Below are positions 52,127 to 64,000 of a stretch of DNA of 64,000 nucleotides, one piece after another. The position numbers and the translations under genes are program-made. The notes under the pieces were generated by a model. It saw nothing but the letters and a program-made list of their open reading frames with translations, was not told where the DNA came from and searched no databases. Each line of letters opens with the position of its first letter. Positions within the stretch are counted from its first letter, which is position 1. Source of the stretch: Skeletonema tropicum (lineage: Eukaryota; Bacillariophyta; Thalassiosirophyceae; Thalassiosirales; Thalassiosiraceae); NCBI GenBank assembly GCA_037178625.1, contig CM074129.1, positions 2,790,001 to 2,854,000 on the forward strand, read 5' to 3'.

Positions 52127-52974
52127 GATGTCTTCCTTCGGATTAGACAGTCAACGCCCGGGATTTGTTACTACTTGATCGCTGCCACTTCCTCTACACC
52201 ACACAAATGAATGTCGAAAAGTAAGCCGTTCAACCGAATAGATCTCCACTGCCAATTAACGCAAGTAGGTGGGTGAGTTGTTTGTCCGGATCTGCTCGGC
52301 GAGGCGGGGCTCGGCGTGTTCGCTCTTGGTATGGCGTTGGTCGTTGGTATCACACACCTTGTTGGGTTTCTTGGCCATTTTATGCGAAAGCCGAGTCCCA
52401 GTGAGAACGATCGCCGATATACTGAATCTTGCTTCGTTGTGTCCCCGGCCCGGAAGACCCGTGTATGTACACATAACCTAGGACCCACTCCATCGTCTCG
52501 CTCGAGCGATCCTCGCCTCGATCAATCACGTAGTTACTGTATTGTAGCCTGCCTCTCTCTAGAGAAGTACTTAAAATATCACGAGTAGACTCTTCCATCC
52601 CTTTCCACGCACTAAAAGCAAGATGGAGACTTCAAGCTGGTCAATTATGTACTTGCTTGGTCAGCACTTCAGAAACGTTATTGATACTCTGACAGCAGAA
52701 TAATGGTACTAGTTACAACAACATAAGCATCAATGTAAAGTATCAATAGATATCTTACACGTCAGGGCACATGAAAGAATTTACACGTCTGATGAGGTCA
52801 TGTCCAGAGATTCTTTCTGTGCCATTCAGCCAGCTTTTGAAACGTTCCAACATAAGCTAATTAACAAGTACTAAATGATTCCTGAGCTGTATCAGTTAAA
52901 GTGATATGATTATGTTACATGATGTGTGCTTGATGACAAATCTATTATTTTCTTCCTAGCTGGGATTGAAAAAC
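52127..52974. other. Intergenic region, no gene seen
   Basis: Several short frames on both strands between 52170 and 52600 have no recognisable product. A direct repeat TTACACGTC occurs at 52755 and 52781, each containing an ACGT core of the bZIP type, about 630-660 bp upstream of the STIMATE start. The role is unproved. Confidence 0.4.
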
Positions 52975-55399
52975 TTAGTTCATGGAGGCAATTTCAGCAC
53001 TGAGGTTCTCAGCACTCATTCCAAGCTCCTTCATGACAATATCTCCAGGAGCGGAGAATCCGAATCTGTCAACTCCAACAACCTTGGAGGCAGTACTTGT
53101 ACCAGGCAGGGGTGACGGCAGCCTCAATAGCGATTCTCTTGGTAACGGAAGAAGGAAGAACGGATTCCTTGTAGTCATCGGATTGACGCTCGTAGGACCT
53201 CAACGCATGGCATGGAGACAACACGGGCACCTGGAAGGATCAGCAGCGGCCTCAAGAGCATGTTGGACCTCAGATCCAGTAGGCAATGATGATCAAGTCA
53301 AGGTCTCCAGTCTCCTTCTTGGCAATGTAAGCTCCCTTCATGGCACCGGCACGACGCTCAGCGGCGGGCATGGCGTTGTTCTGGTTAAGGTTCTGACGAG
53401 ACAAGATAAGGGCGGTGGGTCCCTCCTTGCGGGTGACAGAGGAGACGTATGCGGCAACAGTCTCTTCAGCATCAGCAGGACGGTAGACATCAAGGTTGGG
53501 GATGACACGAAGTCCGGGAACAGTCTCAACAGGCTGGTGGGTAGGTCCATCCTCACCAACACCGATGGAGTCGTGGGTAAGAATGTATGAGACACGGTTG
53601 AGCTCAGCAAGGGAAGGCAACACGGATGGTAGGACGCATGTAATCAACGAAGACAAGGAAGGTAGATCCAGAAGCCTTGAAGATACCGTGGTAAGCAATA
53701 CCGTTAAGGATGGCACCCATACCGTGCTCACGGATTCCGAAGTACAAGTTCTTTCCGGCGTAGGACTTGTCGAAACCGGCACCGAAGTTTCCTCCGTTGT
53801 CGATGTAGTTACGGGTAGATCCGTGAAGATCAGCAGATCCGGAGATGTAGTTGGGAACAAGCTTGGCAATCTCTTGGATGACCTTGTAACCAGACACACG
53901 AGTGGCTTCAGCATCCTCACCCATCTCAGGGATGGCAGCAAGCATATCATCAGCGGGCATGGTGACGTCATTTACAGCATCCTCAAGCTCCTTGGCCATA
54001 TCGGGGTTGGCCTCCTTCCATGCAGCGTAAGTAGCTTGCCATTCGTCGTAGATAGCAGTGTTCTTCTCCTGAACTCCAGCGAAGAAATCACGAGTTCCCT
54101 CAGAAACGAACCACTTCTCCTCAGGAAGGCCAATGGCAGGCACGGGCCTTGTCAACGTATGGGACACCAGGCCTCTCCGTGGGCGGCGTTGGTTCCCTCA
54201 GTCTCTTCCATTCCCTTTCCAATGATGGTGTTGCACTTAATGAACTTAGGCTTGCCGTTGTCGGCGGCCTTGGCAGCAGCGATGGTCTCCTCAACAACAG
54301 CAAGGTCATGTCCATCAATTTCGTAAGTCTCAAATCCGTAAGATTCATAACGCTTGATGATGTCCTCAGATTGGGTGTATTCGGCCATCTTGTCAAGGGT
54401 GACTTCGTTGGAGTCATAAAGGATGATCAAGTTGTCAAGCTTTTCGTGAGCGGCGAATTGGGCGGCCTCAGCGGAGATTCCCTCTTGGAAGCATCCATCT
54501 CCGGCAAGAGCGAAAATGTGGTGTCCGAAGATCTTGTGCTCCTCAGTGTTGTATCTGGCGGCAGCCATCTTCTCAGAAACGGCGAAACCAACAGCGTTGG
54601 AAACACCGGCTCCAAGAGGACCAGTGGTGCACTCAATTCCGGGGGTGGTGTGCTCACTGTTGGGGAATTCAGGGTGACCGGGAGTCTGGGAGTGGTGTTG
54701 ACGGAAGTTCTTCAATTCCTCGATGGAAAGATCGAATCCGGCAAGGTTGAGCCAGGAGTAAAGGAACATAGATCCGTGTCCAGCAGAAAGGATGAAACGA
54801 TCACGGTTGATCCACTGGGTATCCTTGGGGTTGTATTGCATCTATTATTATTGCAGTTTCCATGTTAAAAGATTCATTAGATATTAGTGACATAAAAAAA
54901 TACATAAAACCACTTGTTGCATAATGCTTACCTGAGATCCGTAGAGAACGGCTCCAATTTCGGCACATCCAAGAGGAAGACCCATGTGTCCAGAGTGGGC
55001 GGCAGCAATGGAGTCCATGGCAAGACCACGGGCTTCGTTGGCAGCGGTGGCAAGAGCAGCCTTGGTGTCAACCTCAGTAGCTTCGGCCATCTTGAGTGGG
55101 GAGGCCTGTAAAGAGAGTTAGATAGAATATAGTGAGTAAACAGCAAATGCGTAAAGACAATAAGAGGCTAGTGTTGTAGAGCACTTCATATTTGACTTGA
55201 GAGTTGAAACGATTCAACCAATTCATGGAACAATCATCATGGATGCACTCTTCCGAATCTCTGCAATCTTCCTTCATAAAACGAAATCACGGTTACTTCA
55301 ACTCACACGCATGACACTGCGGGGGGCAGCAACAGTGGAGAAACCCTCAACACCAGCGGCGAGGGCCGTGGCGGCAATAGCGATCATAGAGAACTTCAT
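52975..55399 (-). CDS. TKT: Transketolase, plastid type (3 exons, many frame breaks)
   Basis: Exon 1 is 55399-55307, exon 2 is 55105-54932 and exon 3 is 54841-52975. Introns of 201 and 90 bp (GTGAGT, GTAAGC donors) are phase 0. The leader [19 protein letters not shown] is followed by FSTVAAPRS, a diatom plastid-import junction, so this is likely the Calvin-cycle enzyme moving C2 units with thiamine diphosphate. Motifs: [32 protein letters not shown], the ThDP motif [29 protein letters not shown] and [10 protein letters not shown]. In exon 3 I infer seven surplus bases, near 54167-54172, 54135-54140, 53613-53618, 53278-53284, 53233-53239, 53194-53200 and 53091-53096. Removing each restores conserved transketolase sequence. 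Confidence 0.95.
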
Positions 55400-55927
55400 C
55401 TTGGTAGTGGTTTCTAAAGTAGTATCGTCGATTGAAGACTACGAGCAGATATTGTGTGATGAAGATGGAAACGAATCCGATGTCATGAGCACGTGGGAGG
55501 AACACGCACTTGGATATGTGTTGCAGGAGGCCGCGTTTTGCTTGATACGTCAGTGATGCTTGGGCTCAGCACCTATCCGTGTGTGTTGAAAAATGGAAAA
55601 ACTTGCGTCGTCTTGCGTACTTCATAAATTCTAAAAGTGCTCATTTTCTTCAACAGGGTCTTTTTGGATCCACATCTTTGTAATTTATATCTTTCCAACC
55701 AGTTCAAGTCAATATGATGAACTTCTTTTTGCTAGAGAAGTACCTACCATATTATGGTCAAAGGGGTCCTGATCCTGATGATTCTATGCTAATTGATGAG
55801 AAGATTATGTATGTTACGAGAGATACGATGTTGTTTTAATGAATGTTATATTGAAATGCATTCAGATTGTCGAGAAAAATGTAGTTTACCCATGAAACAT
55901 CAGCCTCCGTGCCTACTCAAGATTTAG
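55400..55927. other. 5' region of transketolase, no gene seen
   Basis: This 528-bp gap should contain the transketolase promoter and the 3' end region of its own upstream sequence. No coding frame looks real. An A/T-rich segment lies around 55620-55860. Confidence 0.4.
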
Positions 55928-58900
55928 TTAACAACTTCTTTCAATGTCCATTGGCACCGCCTCTGATGATTGATGTGCATCTTCACCAGTTTTGAATGCC
56001 CTGCTCGGAGGCTTAGTTCCAGTGATTTTCACATTGGGAGCATCCAGAGGTGTTTTCAAATTCCCGGCGGTTTCAGTAACACCACTAGCAGCTGCAGCTG
56101 GAGGATAATGCCCATTGGCTGGAACCGGTGCGTCCATATTTGCTACAGCAAGTGGATTACTCAACGGTGCAGCTTCGCCTGTACCGAGAGCAGGGTCTTG
56201 AATCTTGTTAGACGACAACGAGCTGTTAACTTGCGCCATCAATTTCAACGATGCAGGCGGCTTTCCAGCATGACCATTTGCATCTTGACCAACAGAAACT
56301 GGCAAGCTAGCCATAGAGGCAACCGGCAACTGGTTGTTGGTCTTTCCTTGAATACTTGGATAGTTCCCACGGGGATTCTTATTTGATGACAGACTACTTG
56401 CGGCAACCTTAATGTTATTTTTCACAGCAATCACAGGTGCAGGAAGAAATTGATTCACAGTTGCTGGTGCAGGAAGAGAATGGTTCACGGCCTTGGGGCC
56501 ATTTACTCCATTACGATTGGCCGGTAATTTGCTGGAGACTGCTGCGACTGGACGAGTTTGGGCATTTGAACCAGCCGCGACAGCTGGGTTGCTTGTCGGT
56601 GCGTTTTGAGCTGCTACCACAAGATGGTACCGATTCACTGGAGGGGCTACAAAATCTTCATCATCAGAGTCTCCAACCTTCCCAAAAGCCTCAATAGCCT
56701 TTTGGCTACCTCTCAAACCAAGTGGGGGCCAAAGAGAGTTCGGACTGGGGGCATGTGGAGAGATATCTTCAACAGGTTTGACTTCTGGCGCTGGTTGTGC
56801 TGTTTGGCCCTCCATACTCTTAGAAATTGCCTTCTGCTCAGCTTGGATCGACTCGAGGACACTCTGGGAGACTTTCATTTTGCATGAAGGGCAGACCCAT
56901 TTCGTAAGAGCCTCGCCAACTTCTTTATTAACCTTCATACATGATCCATGAAACCATTTGTCACAGTTATCGCAACCGAGCATAAAGCTGCCATCACTTG
57001 GGCCTCCACAAACACAATATCTTGATCCACCGTCTTGAATGGTATGCCAAATTCGAGCATGTTCAGGCATGGTAAGGGGTATTTGCCTCGCGAACGTCAA
57101 TAGTTCATTCAAAAAGTCCAGGTCAAATTTATCCGTTCCTCCGACAACACCCGCAAGAGCTTTCTGAGCTTTTGATTGCCAAATCTGCGCACGGGAAGCC
57201 ATTGAGCGAAGCATCCTAACGCACTTGGATTCTGGCAGTTTGAAGTAAGATCTTTCGCTATGTGCGATTAAGGCGCCGTATTTCGTCCACTTTTGGTTTC
57301 CGTGCAAGCGCCTCCGACGCAGTCAAACACCAACAAAGGATCTTTAATGAATTCAGAACGGTGTCGACGTCAAGAATATTAATAATTCCTAAGCGACTCG
57401 GCATAAGTTTTGGCTTTCTCCATCGGAGGAGACATGAGTTCACTCTTCGGCCTGCTTAAATCTGCTTCTGCCATTGTGGCCGGTGCTAATATCTCTTTTT
57501 TTATCATTTTGCACCACTTTTTCAAGTTCGAAGACATTGAGTTCTCGGTAGCTTCTCTATTCTTCCGCTCGATCAACTCAGCTCTGTATCCCTCAATCCT
57601 CTTTGAAATGGTGTCAGCAGAAGATTGGGCCTTTTGAATCTTCTCGAGTAAAGAAGTCTCTTCCTTAGTTAGACCAACAAACTGCTTATTTGCTGGAGAA
57701 GCTTGTGATGCGCCGATGCGCTGCTGTAGGAATTTCATCTCGACTTTATACTTCTCCACTGTCTCCTTATGCTTTCCGTAATCTCTGTCGGCCTGCCTGG
57801 TTTTGCGCCCGTATCTTTGATCATCTGCTGTGCGAGCTTTGACAAGACCCGTAGCACTAGACCATTTCCGCACAACAGCAGCAATAGTAGAGATATTGTC
57901 GTTGTATACTTTGAGAGTGTTACAACGGATGCAAACATACTTATCGCACTTTTCAGCTTGACTCTCAGATATACCGACACATGGCCCATGGTACCACTCC
58001 TCACAAGTATCACAACCAATCATAAAACCCTCGTATGGCTGCCGACAGATGCAGTATCCACACACTGTTTGCTGCAGCTTCTCGAACTCGTCATTAGCTG
58101 TTACGAGAAAGTTGGTGTGCTCATTGATCAATTCTGTACGCCTACGGCTGCAGTTTGACCCTCTTTACCAGCATTGATCTTCTTCACTTTCAGTAGCCAA
58201 CTCCTAGTAGCTTTTAGTGCACTGCGAAGTGTCTTGTATTCATCGCAAGTGATATTGAGCTTATCACCAGCGTTAGTAATATGTTTCGCATCTTCGATGG
58301 GGATCTTTTCTCCAGAATCGATTAATTCTTTTGCAACCTTGAGCCACTGTTGGGCATCGTTTGCTCTCTTTCTAACACGAGAGACAACATCAGAACTTGA
58401 CGGGTATCCTGCACTCTGTTGCTCTAACTCGTTCAATGTGTCAACAGAGACCTTCTTGTCGGAACAAGAGACGATCTCGTCTGCATGTTCACACCATTCA
58501 AGGAACTTGTCCCGTTTTCTTTGCAATTCCATCAGTCGTTCGATATCATCATTCACTACAGCAGCCCAACTCTCTCTCAAATCATAAATCAATGTTGGGT
58601 CTTCTGCGATATCTTTCATTCGACTGAATTTAATGAGTTTTCGGCCGCTTTGGATAGTTTTGTCAAGTTTGGTGAAATTCCTCTTGTCAAATACTTCTGA
58701 AGCACTATCTATCATCTTTGAGGCCCGGGTGAACCAAGAGATCGCTTCATTCAATTCTTCGGAAATGTTCCCCTCAGGTGTCTCAATTATCATCGATTTG
58801 ACGCTCTTAATGAAGTCAGTGACAAGGGTGAATAAAGTTTTGGATCCATTTCCAATTAACGTAGATTCAGCAACGGAACTTTCGGCGACAACAGAGTCAC

Positions 58901-61900
58901 TAACTTTTTGCTCAACATTCGGGGCAGTTTGCGTAGTTTCGGGTTTGGTTTCGCCGTTGGACGTTGGAACAGCAACATTGCTGCTATTGGTCGTTGACCT
59001 ATCAGTTTGAAAGGTGTTAAATGCCGATATGATGTCTCTCAGATTCTGTCGCGCTACGATCCTCCACGATTCTACAGTATCCCGCACAGTGATCAAACGA
59101 TCAACGTCAGATGCAATGTCGACAAGTATTGAAGGAGCCTCTTCGAGTAAATCTGAGATTTCTTTCAGTGAGTGTTTCTCTTTCCAACCTTTCTTTGGAG
59201 CGTCGTCAGCGGGGGCGATCGCTGTGGCTTTTTCTACCCATTCCTGTCCCTTCTCGAGAATGTTTCTCATTTCAACCACTTCAGATAGGTCGAATGGAAT
59301 ATCTGCATCAGCATCTGATACTGCTTCGTCTAGGTCGACTATAGTCAGCAATTCTATCGAATTTGAAGCAGCTTCAGGGGGCACGTAACTACATTCAATA
59401 CCACATCGCTTTACCAGCGGATAGTATTTATTGATCCATGTCTCTGCCTGTGAATAAATCCTGTTCATTCTTGTGGCAGGATTTCCAAGATTCAAGGGTA
59501 TTTTGTTCACCTCTTCTGCAATTGCATGTAACTTTGATATTGATAAGCGCAGCTTGCCTTTCTTCTTACTTCGATTATCATAGCTGATAACATCGTCGTA
59601 CTGTAGAAAGCAGAAAAATTTAGTCGTTGTCAGGGGTGTATCCTACAAACGATACGGAAAGAGTCCAACAAAAAGATAAAAGATAACAATTCTCACCTTA
59701 TCAAACCAAGCCTCTGCCATTTCTAACATATGAGTCAATTCTGTCTCCCCATCCAGCACCCACTGCGATTTTTCCTCGTCACTAAACCAGAGACGATCAC
59801 GCAGGGTAGACGCTCTATCAAGATGTTCCTCGACGTCATCAATCTTTCCACGTTTTTGAGGCACTCCTGTTTCGTCTGTGCTTTGCAGATTTTCAGGAAT
59901 CCACGGTCTTGCTTTCATTGACCAGTTCCTTGCATCAATTTCAATCTGCAATAACTTCATACAGTTCATGTCAACAGGAATCCGAGAACCCTGGGACAGA
60001 AGATTTGTAAGCTGGGTTGCGCTATCGCTGTCTTCGAGTGCATTCCGAAACCTCTTGAGCCACACTATGTTATCGTCACTGCTTGGGACAATCTCACTAA
60101 GACACATGATCCACTCCTGTGCTTGTTTGAGTCTTTTCTGCAGCTTTTCAAGCACATCAGAAACATTCAGCGGCAAACTTTCACCAGTGGAGACAAGAGT
60201 TTCAAGCTCCTCTAACGATATTGTAGTGCGCGCCGCAATAGATGCGCGTTCCATCCACTCCTCTGCTTTCTTATGGACTCCGGTGAGAGTCAGTAACTCA
60301 GGGAAGGCTAAATCAACTTTGTTGGCTTCTTTGATGAGGGTTGCAATGAATTTTATGTTTTGTGGATCCTCTTGGTTACGCGCTTCGTTCCAGACAACAA
60401 TTCGTCGTCGTAAAACGTGAGCCCTCTCAATGCGATTTTGCAGTCGCACAAGGCTTCTTGGCCGCAGTGTCAGATTCCTTCCCTTCGACAGTAGCCTTTC
60501 CACCTTTTCCAATGTACATTTCTTCTCTGTGATTGTATCGCCGCCAGCATCTGTATCAGAAGCATCAGAGTCCGCACCACGATTGACATTGCTATCCATG
60601 CTTTCCTCCCACCGAGCTGCTTCTTCAATTTGTCTCTTCACTGTATCCATCTCAGACAGCAACACTGGACAAGAGTGCTCAATTTCTCGAATAGATTTTT
60701 TCAAGTCTTCCACCTCTATCCCTTCCCCATCATCTTTTAGGTTCTTCAAAATTTTCGCAACACAATCCCTCCCAGTATCAATGGCATCAATAATCGAATT
60801 CATATTTTCAGACATGGTTCTGGCAGATGGATCTCGTCGTCCAAACGCTTCTTCTGGAGTCGGGAGAGCGTGTGCCTTCCCCACTAGGTCAAGTAGATCC
60901 GACAGCAATGGCTTTGTTGATTCGCCATTGTTATTATTCTTTTTCCCTTTTGTTCCGAATTTACTCAACACGTCCGTCGTATATGCCAACAGTGACTTCC
61001 AAATGGTCTTTGCCTTTTCAATCTCTTCTGTGGACCACACAATACTAAGACTTCTTTTCCGTGGCTCCTCCGACCCCATCTCTACATCGGATACATCACC
61101 AAATCGTTGTATACGCCAAGGCATCTCTGTGGAAAGTAACTTATCTTCCGCAATGGATGATGACGGATCAAAATAATAATACGATGGTTCACTGCTCGAC
61201 CGATAATCACCAAGCATGGTTGACCTTGCAGGGTTGACTCTCCATCGCCATGATTCGGAAGAGAATGATGTTGCATCTGCGTAGGCTTCCTTTTGTGACT
61301 CCTTGCGTTTTTTCTTCAATTGTCGTCTCCTTTGGACAGCTGTGTATACATTGTTAGAAAAGAGAAAATTTCGTTAGATGAAAGGAACACAACAACACAG
61401 GCAGCAACCAATTTTTTTTATGTTCGACAGCAAGTTCCTAATAGGACACCTACCATGACCACGGTCAGAATTGACCATAATAGAAAACTTGGCCTTCTCC
61501 AAATCACCTCCATGATTCGCCTGAAGAAATGAAAGCATTCGTTCATCATCTTCCAATCCACACATTGGCAACATCGTTATCGATGAAGAATTCGGTTGTG
61601 AATGATTCAATGACATCTCTTCTCCAACAGCAGCTGCTGCTGATGGCTTTGCATCTACTAAACCATCACTGCCAATAGGAGTATCTCGCTCTGTCTTCAT
61701 TGGAGGTGGAATTGGAGAAGTGCTACTACCATCAACATCATCTTCTTGTTCTTCTGCTGCCTTTCGTTTTCTACCACCCTTCTTCTTCCCTGCCGATGTT
61801 GCTGCTGTGACCAGGGTAACACCACCAAATTTCTGTTCGGCGGCATCATCCCAAATTTGATCAATGGTCATATCACCACTTGGTTGTGGCGTTTGTAAGA

Positions 61901-62683
61901 ATAAGTTACGGGTAAATGTCAGATAATCATCGTGCACATTATTTGGTGCTGCTGCGGCGGCAGCAACGGCAGCATTTCGATCAGCCGGTCGATGGATACA
62001 CAATCCACCCCGTGGAATCAACCTCTTTCCAACATTACACTCAAACTGTTCCGCGGCCGCGTTGGCCATCTCTTCTGGACGTGCACCCAACATTTCCAAA
62101 TTGGCATAATCCTGTTTGCCACCAGTGTCGGTAATTAATGAAGAGGATAATGATCCTCTGCCACTACTACTGCCTCCTCCGCGGCCACCACTACCCCGTC
62201 CACCTCGTCCACGACCACCTCTTCCACCACGGCCTCCTCTACCACCACCTCGTCCTCCTCCTCTACCACTACTGCTTCTACTGGTACTTGTTCGACTTGT
62301 GGATGTCGCACCACCCGCCTCGGATGAATCTCCATTAGTATTATTATTGGATTACTCCATCCTCATCGGAATTGTTGTTATTCGTAGTATTACTTGGGAT
62401 AAATTTCGGCACTGCACATTGATAGGCGGGACCAATTTTTGGTTTGGTATATTTTGGAAAATGGCCAAAGCGCCCTCCTGGACTGCCCCTTGGATTAGCG
62501 CCTCCTGCAGCAGCAGCAGTTGATGATGATTGATGATGCTGCATATGCACGGATATTAGTTGTATTGGATTCATTATTGGAACGATCATTATTAATGTTG
62601 GATCTTGCACCATTATTTTGTTGGTTGCTTCTGCTGTTGGTGTCGCCGCTGTTACGACGACTGGAGGAGGAAACCCTCGGCAT
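55928..62683 (-). CDS. Giant chromatin protein: ELM2-like, PLU-1-like helices, two PHD fingers
   Basis: From ATG 62683 (MPRVSSSSRRNSGD) to 55928, with introns 61453-61340 (114 bp) and 59696-59601 (96 bp), about 2180 residues. Order: Asn/Ser/Ala-rich start; ELM2-like KIGPAYQCAVPKFIPS; a long RGG-rich insert (about 62160-62290); LEMLGARPEEMANAA and DDERMLSFLQANHGGDLEKA. Helical repeats with recurring ARxW signatures follow (AREW/AQEWIMCL, ARNWSMKARPW, ARSWLLKVKKI), as in the PLU-1 region of KDM5. Then come PHD finger 1 (YCICRQPYEGFMIGCDTCEEW) and PHD finger 2 (YCVCGGPSDGSFMLGCDNCD), and a Pro/Ala/Asn-rich tail. No JmjC, JmjN or ARID is seen. Frame breaks are inferred near 62548, 62350, 58130, 57387 and 57270. 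PHD fingers read histone tails; the ELM2 motif suggests deacetylase-complex contacts. Confidence 0.8.
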
Positions 62684-63068
62684 TTTATTCAAATGTTACT
62701 GTTTGTTATTGATCGCCCGATCTGATTCCAGTGCTATTGGTTACCTTGATGCAATGAGTTATTACTATGACCAACAGCTTATCTTATTTTGGCTTGTTGG
62801 TCCCATACAAATCCAACGATGTGAGATGTGAAAGGTTGGAGCGCAGCTGCTTGGTTGGTGAGTACGTTTTTCAAATTTTGTTACTAAGTCCTCCGTTAAA
62901 TAGACACGTTTATTGGACTGCGACGGCGATTGACGAGCTCTTCTCTTCCGCTGAAACTGTGAAGTGAGCACATCCTATCATAGCGGTGGACGGAGGTGTC
63001 GTGTGTCTATTCCATGGAGAGTACATTCGTAGTATTATAAGAGCAGCAATACACAATCTATCTTTCAC
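62684..63068. other. Divergent 5' region
   Basis: A 385-bp gap between the ELM2/PHD gene and the CoA-binding gene. Short frames on both strands encode nothing recognisable. A TATA-like ATTATAAGAG occurs at about 63034, some 30 bp before the CoA-binding start, so it lies close for a promoter element. Confidence 0.35.
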
Positions 63069-63730
63069 ATGAGGTGGAAACATCTCACAGCATTTGCAAT
63101 CGGTAACAATAGAAGGGCAAGATTAGCCAGCATCATGTCAAAGCTTGGAACGTGGCAAAACGATGAGGAAGTGATTCGACGGGTACTCAAAGAAAGTAAA
63201 ACAATTGCAATGGTTGGTGCGTCGAATAAGGCTGACCGTGCGTCGAATCATGTTATGTGTAAGTTTCATTTATATCACGTGTAGTGTTGCTATTGCTACT
63301 GCTTGGAATATATGATTCGCTAAAACTGTATCACCACTCCTCTATCTCCATAACATACAAATGAAACAACGTATGCACAGCAACAATGCAACAAATGGGC
63401 TACAAAGTAATACCAATCAACCCCGCCTTGGCAAAGCAAAATGAACTCCTTCACGGAGAAAAGGTCTATTCCGATTTACAATCCGTCTCAGCCGAATATA
63501 CAGTGGACATGGTAGACATCTTTCGAGCATCGAATGCAGCAGGTCAATTTGTAGATGAGGCGATAGAGATTGGTGCAAAGAGTGTATGGCTTCAATTGGG
63601 TGTTGTGGATGAAGAGGCTGGGAAAAGGGCTGTGGATGCTGGTTTGATGGTGGTTATGGATACTTGTCCATTGATGGAGGCTCCCAAGTTGGGTATTTCT
63701 GGACCGGATGATGAACTTTCTTCTTTGTAA
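63069..63730 (+). CDS. CoA-binding domain protein, YccU-like (2 exons)
   Basis: Exons are 63069-63258 and 63381-63730. The 122-bp intron (GTAAGT...CACAG) joins ATG-T to CA-ACA, giving 179 residues. The core Rossmann-type fold has TIAMVGASNKADRASNHVM, then QQMGYKVIPINPALA, HGEKVYSDLQSV, VDMVDIFRASNAAGQFVDEA, SVWLQLGVVDEEAGKRA and VVMDTCPLMEAPKL. This is the full CoA-binding (PF02629-like) single-domain family of bacteria and eukaryotes. Members bind CoA or nucleotides; their reaction is unknown. The first 23 residues are basic (MRWKHLTAFAIGNNRRARL) and could be a mitochondrial presequence, with the internal Met of SIMSKLG as the alternative start. Confidence 0.88.
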
Positions 63731-64000
63731 ATATATATATATAGATGATGTGAGGAATGAACGAGATATTTGCAACCTTTTAGAGATGTGAGAACAAGCA
63801 GCAACGAAGATGTCTCGTAGTTGAATCGAGATGAAGGGAATGCAATGCGAACGATTTAAACTTAATTTTTTCAGACTCTTGTGCAAGCAGGCAATCACGC
63901 TAGAAGAAGTTTGATTTCTCCTGCCCGCCCCCGCCTCTGAGTCAAAATAAGTTATTTTTGACTCTAAGTAAATAGCTTCTTACTTCTGCATCCACAAAGC
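63731..64000. other. 3' flank, no gene seen
   Basis: A (TA)n-like run follows the stop codon (about 63731-63743). The remaining 250 bp show no gene. Confidence 0.4.

Noticed and set aside
52170..52600. Several overlapping frames on both strands upstream of STIMATE
   Set aside because: None has recognisable or balanced sequence, and they exclude one another.
53270..54868. Long plus-strand open frames opposite transketolase
   Set aside because: They are antisense shadows of the biased codon use of a highly expressed gene; the products are Gly/Val/Ser-rich without domains.

Overview
The window reads as nuclear DNA of a photosynthetic stramenopile, most likely a centric (Thalassiosirales-type) diatom. 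The evidence is short GT-AG introns of about 80-200 bp, dense genes on both strands, Ser/Gln/Asn/Ala-rich low complexity, a plastid-type transketolase whose signal peptide ends at a G/F junction like the diatom ASAFAP motif, and a secreted chitin-binding GH18 chitinase, which suits chitin-making centric diatoms. I see no rRNA, tRNA, CRISPR array, transposase or viral gene. Layout: 1-11.4 kb holds a partial Xrn2/Rat1 exonuclease, an HSL-type esterase, a carnitine acyltransferase, a MYND protein, a phytochelatin synthase and the splicing factor CDC5L. 11.4-15.5 kb holds a gene-free stretch with hairpins, the chitinase and a twin-CX9C protein. 15.5-27.5 kb holds a MABP-Sec7-PH ArfGEF, a 2OG dioxygenase, a LON-domain protein, a J-domain protein and a ZIP metal transporter. 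27.5-38.5 kb holds a 93-bp tandem repeat, a MYB factor, an ABC half transporter, a Yae1-like protein, a PPR protein and ESCRT-II Vps22. 38.8-48.7 kb holds PDZ-like and WW proteins, a SELENOF-like protein, an ArfGAP, a C2HC zinc-finger protein and a lipoyl protein of the pyruvate dehydrogenase complex. 49-64 kb holds an FMO with an extra C-terminal domain, a STIMATE/TMEM110 homologue, plastid transketolase, a giant ELM2/PHD chromatin protein and a CoA-binding protein. The genes form no operon; each has its own role (RNA decay and splicing, vesicle traffic, acyl and carbon metabolism, metal handling, chromatin). Several neighbours are head-to-head pairs sharing short 5' gaps, for example the WW and SELENOF-like genes, the lipoyl protein and FMO, and MYB and ABC. 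A feature of the whole window is the number of single-base reading-frame breaks: I infer about 33 in 11 otherwise well-conserved genes, about 29 of them one extra base and about 4 one missing base. In each, the protein resumes in another frame with family-typical sequence. Several sit in very short homopolymers, there are few unexplained in-frame stops, and most neighbouring genes are intact. I therefore read them as uncorrected sequencing or assembly errors rather than pseudogenes, and I annotate the genes across them.
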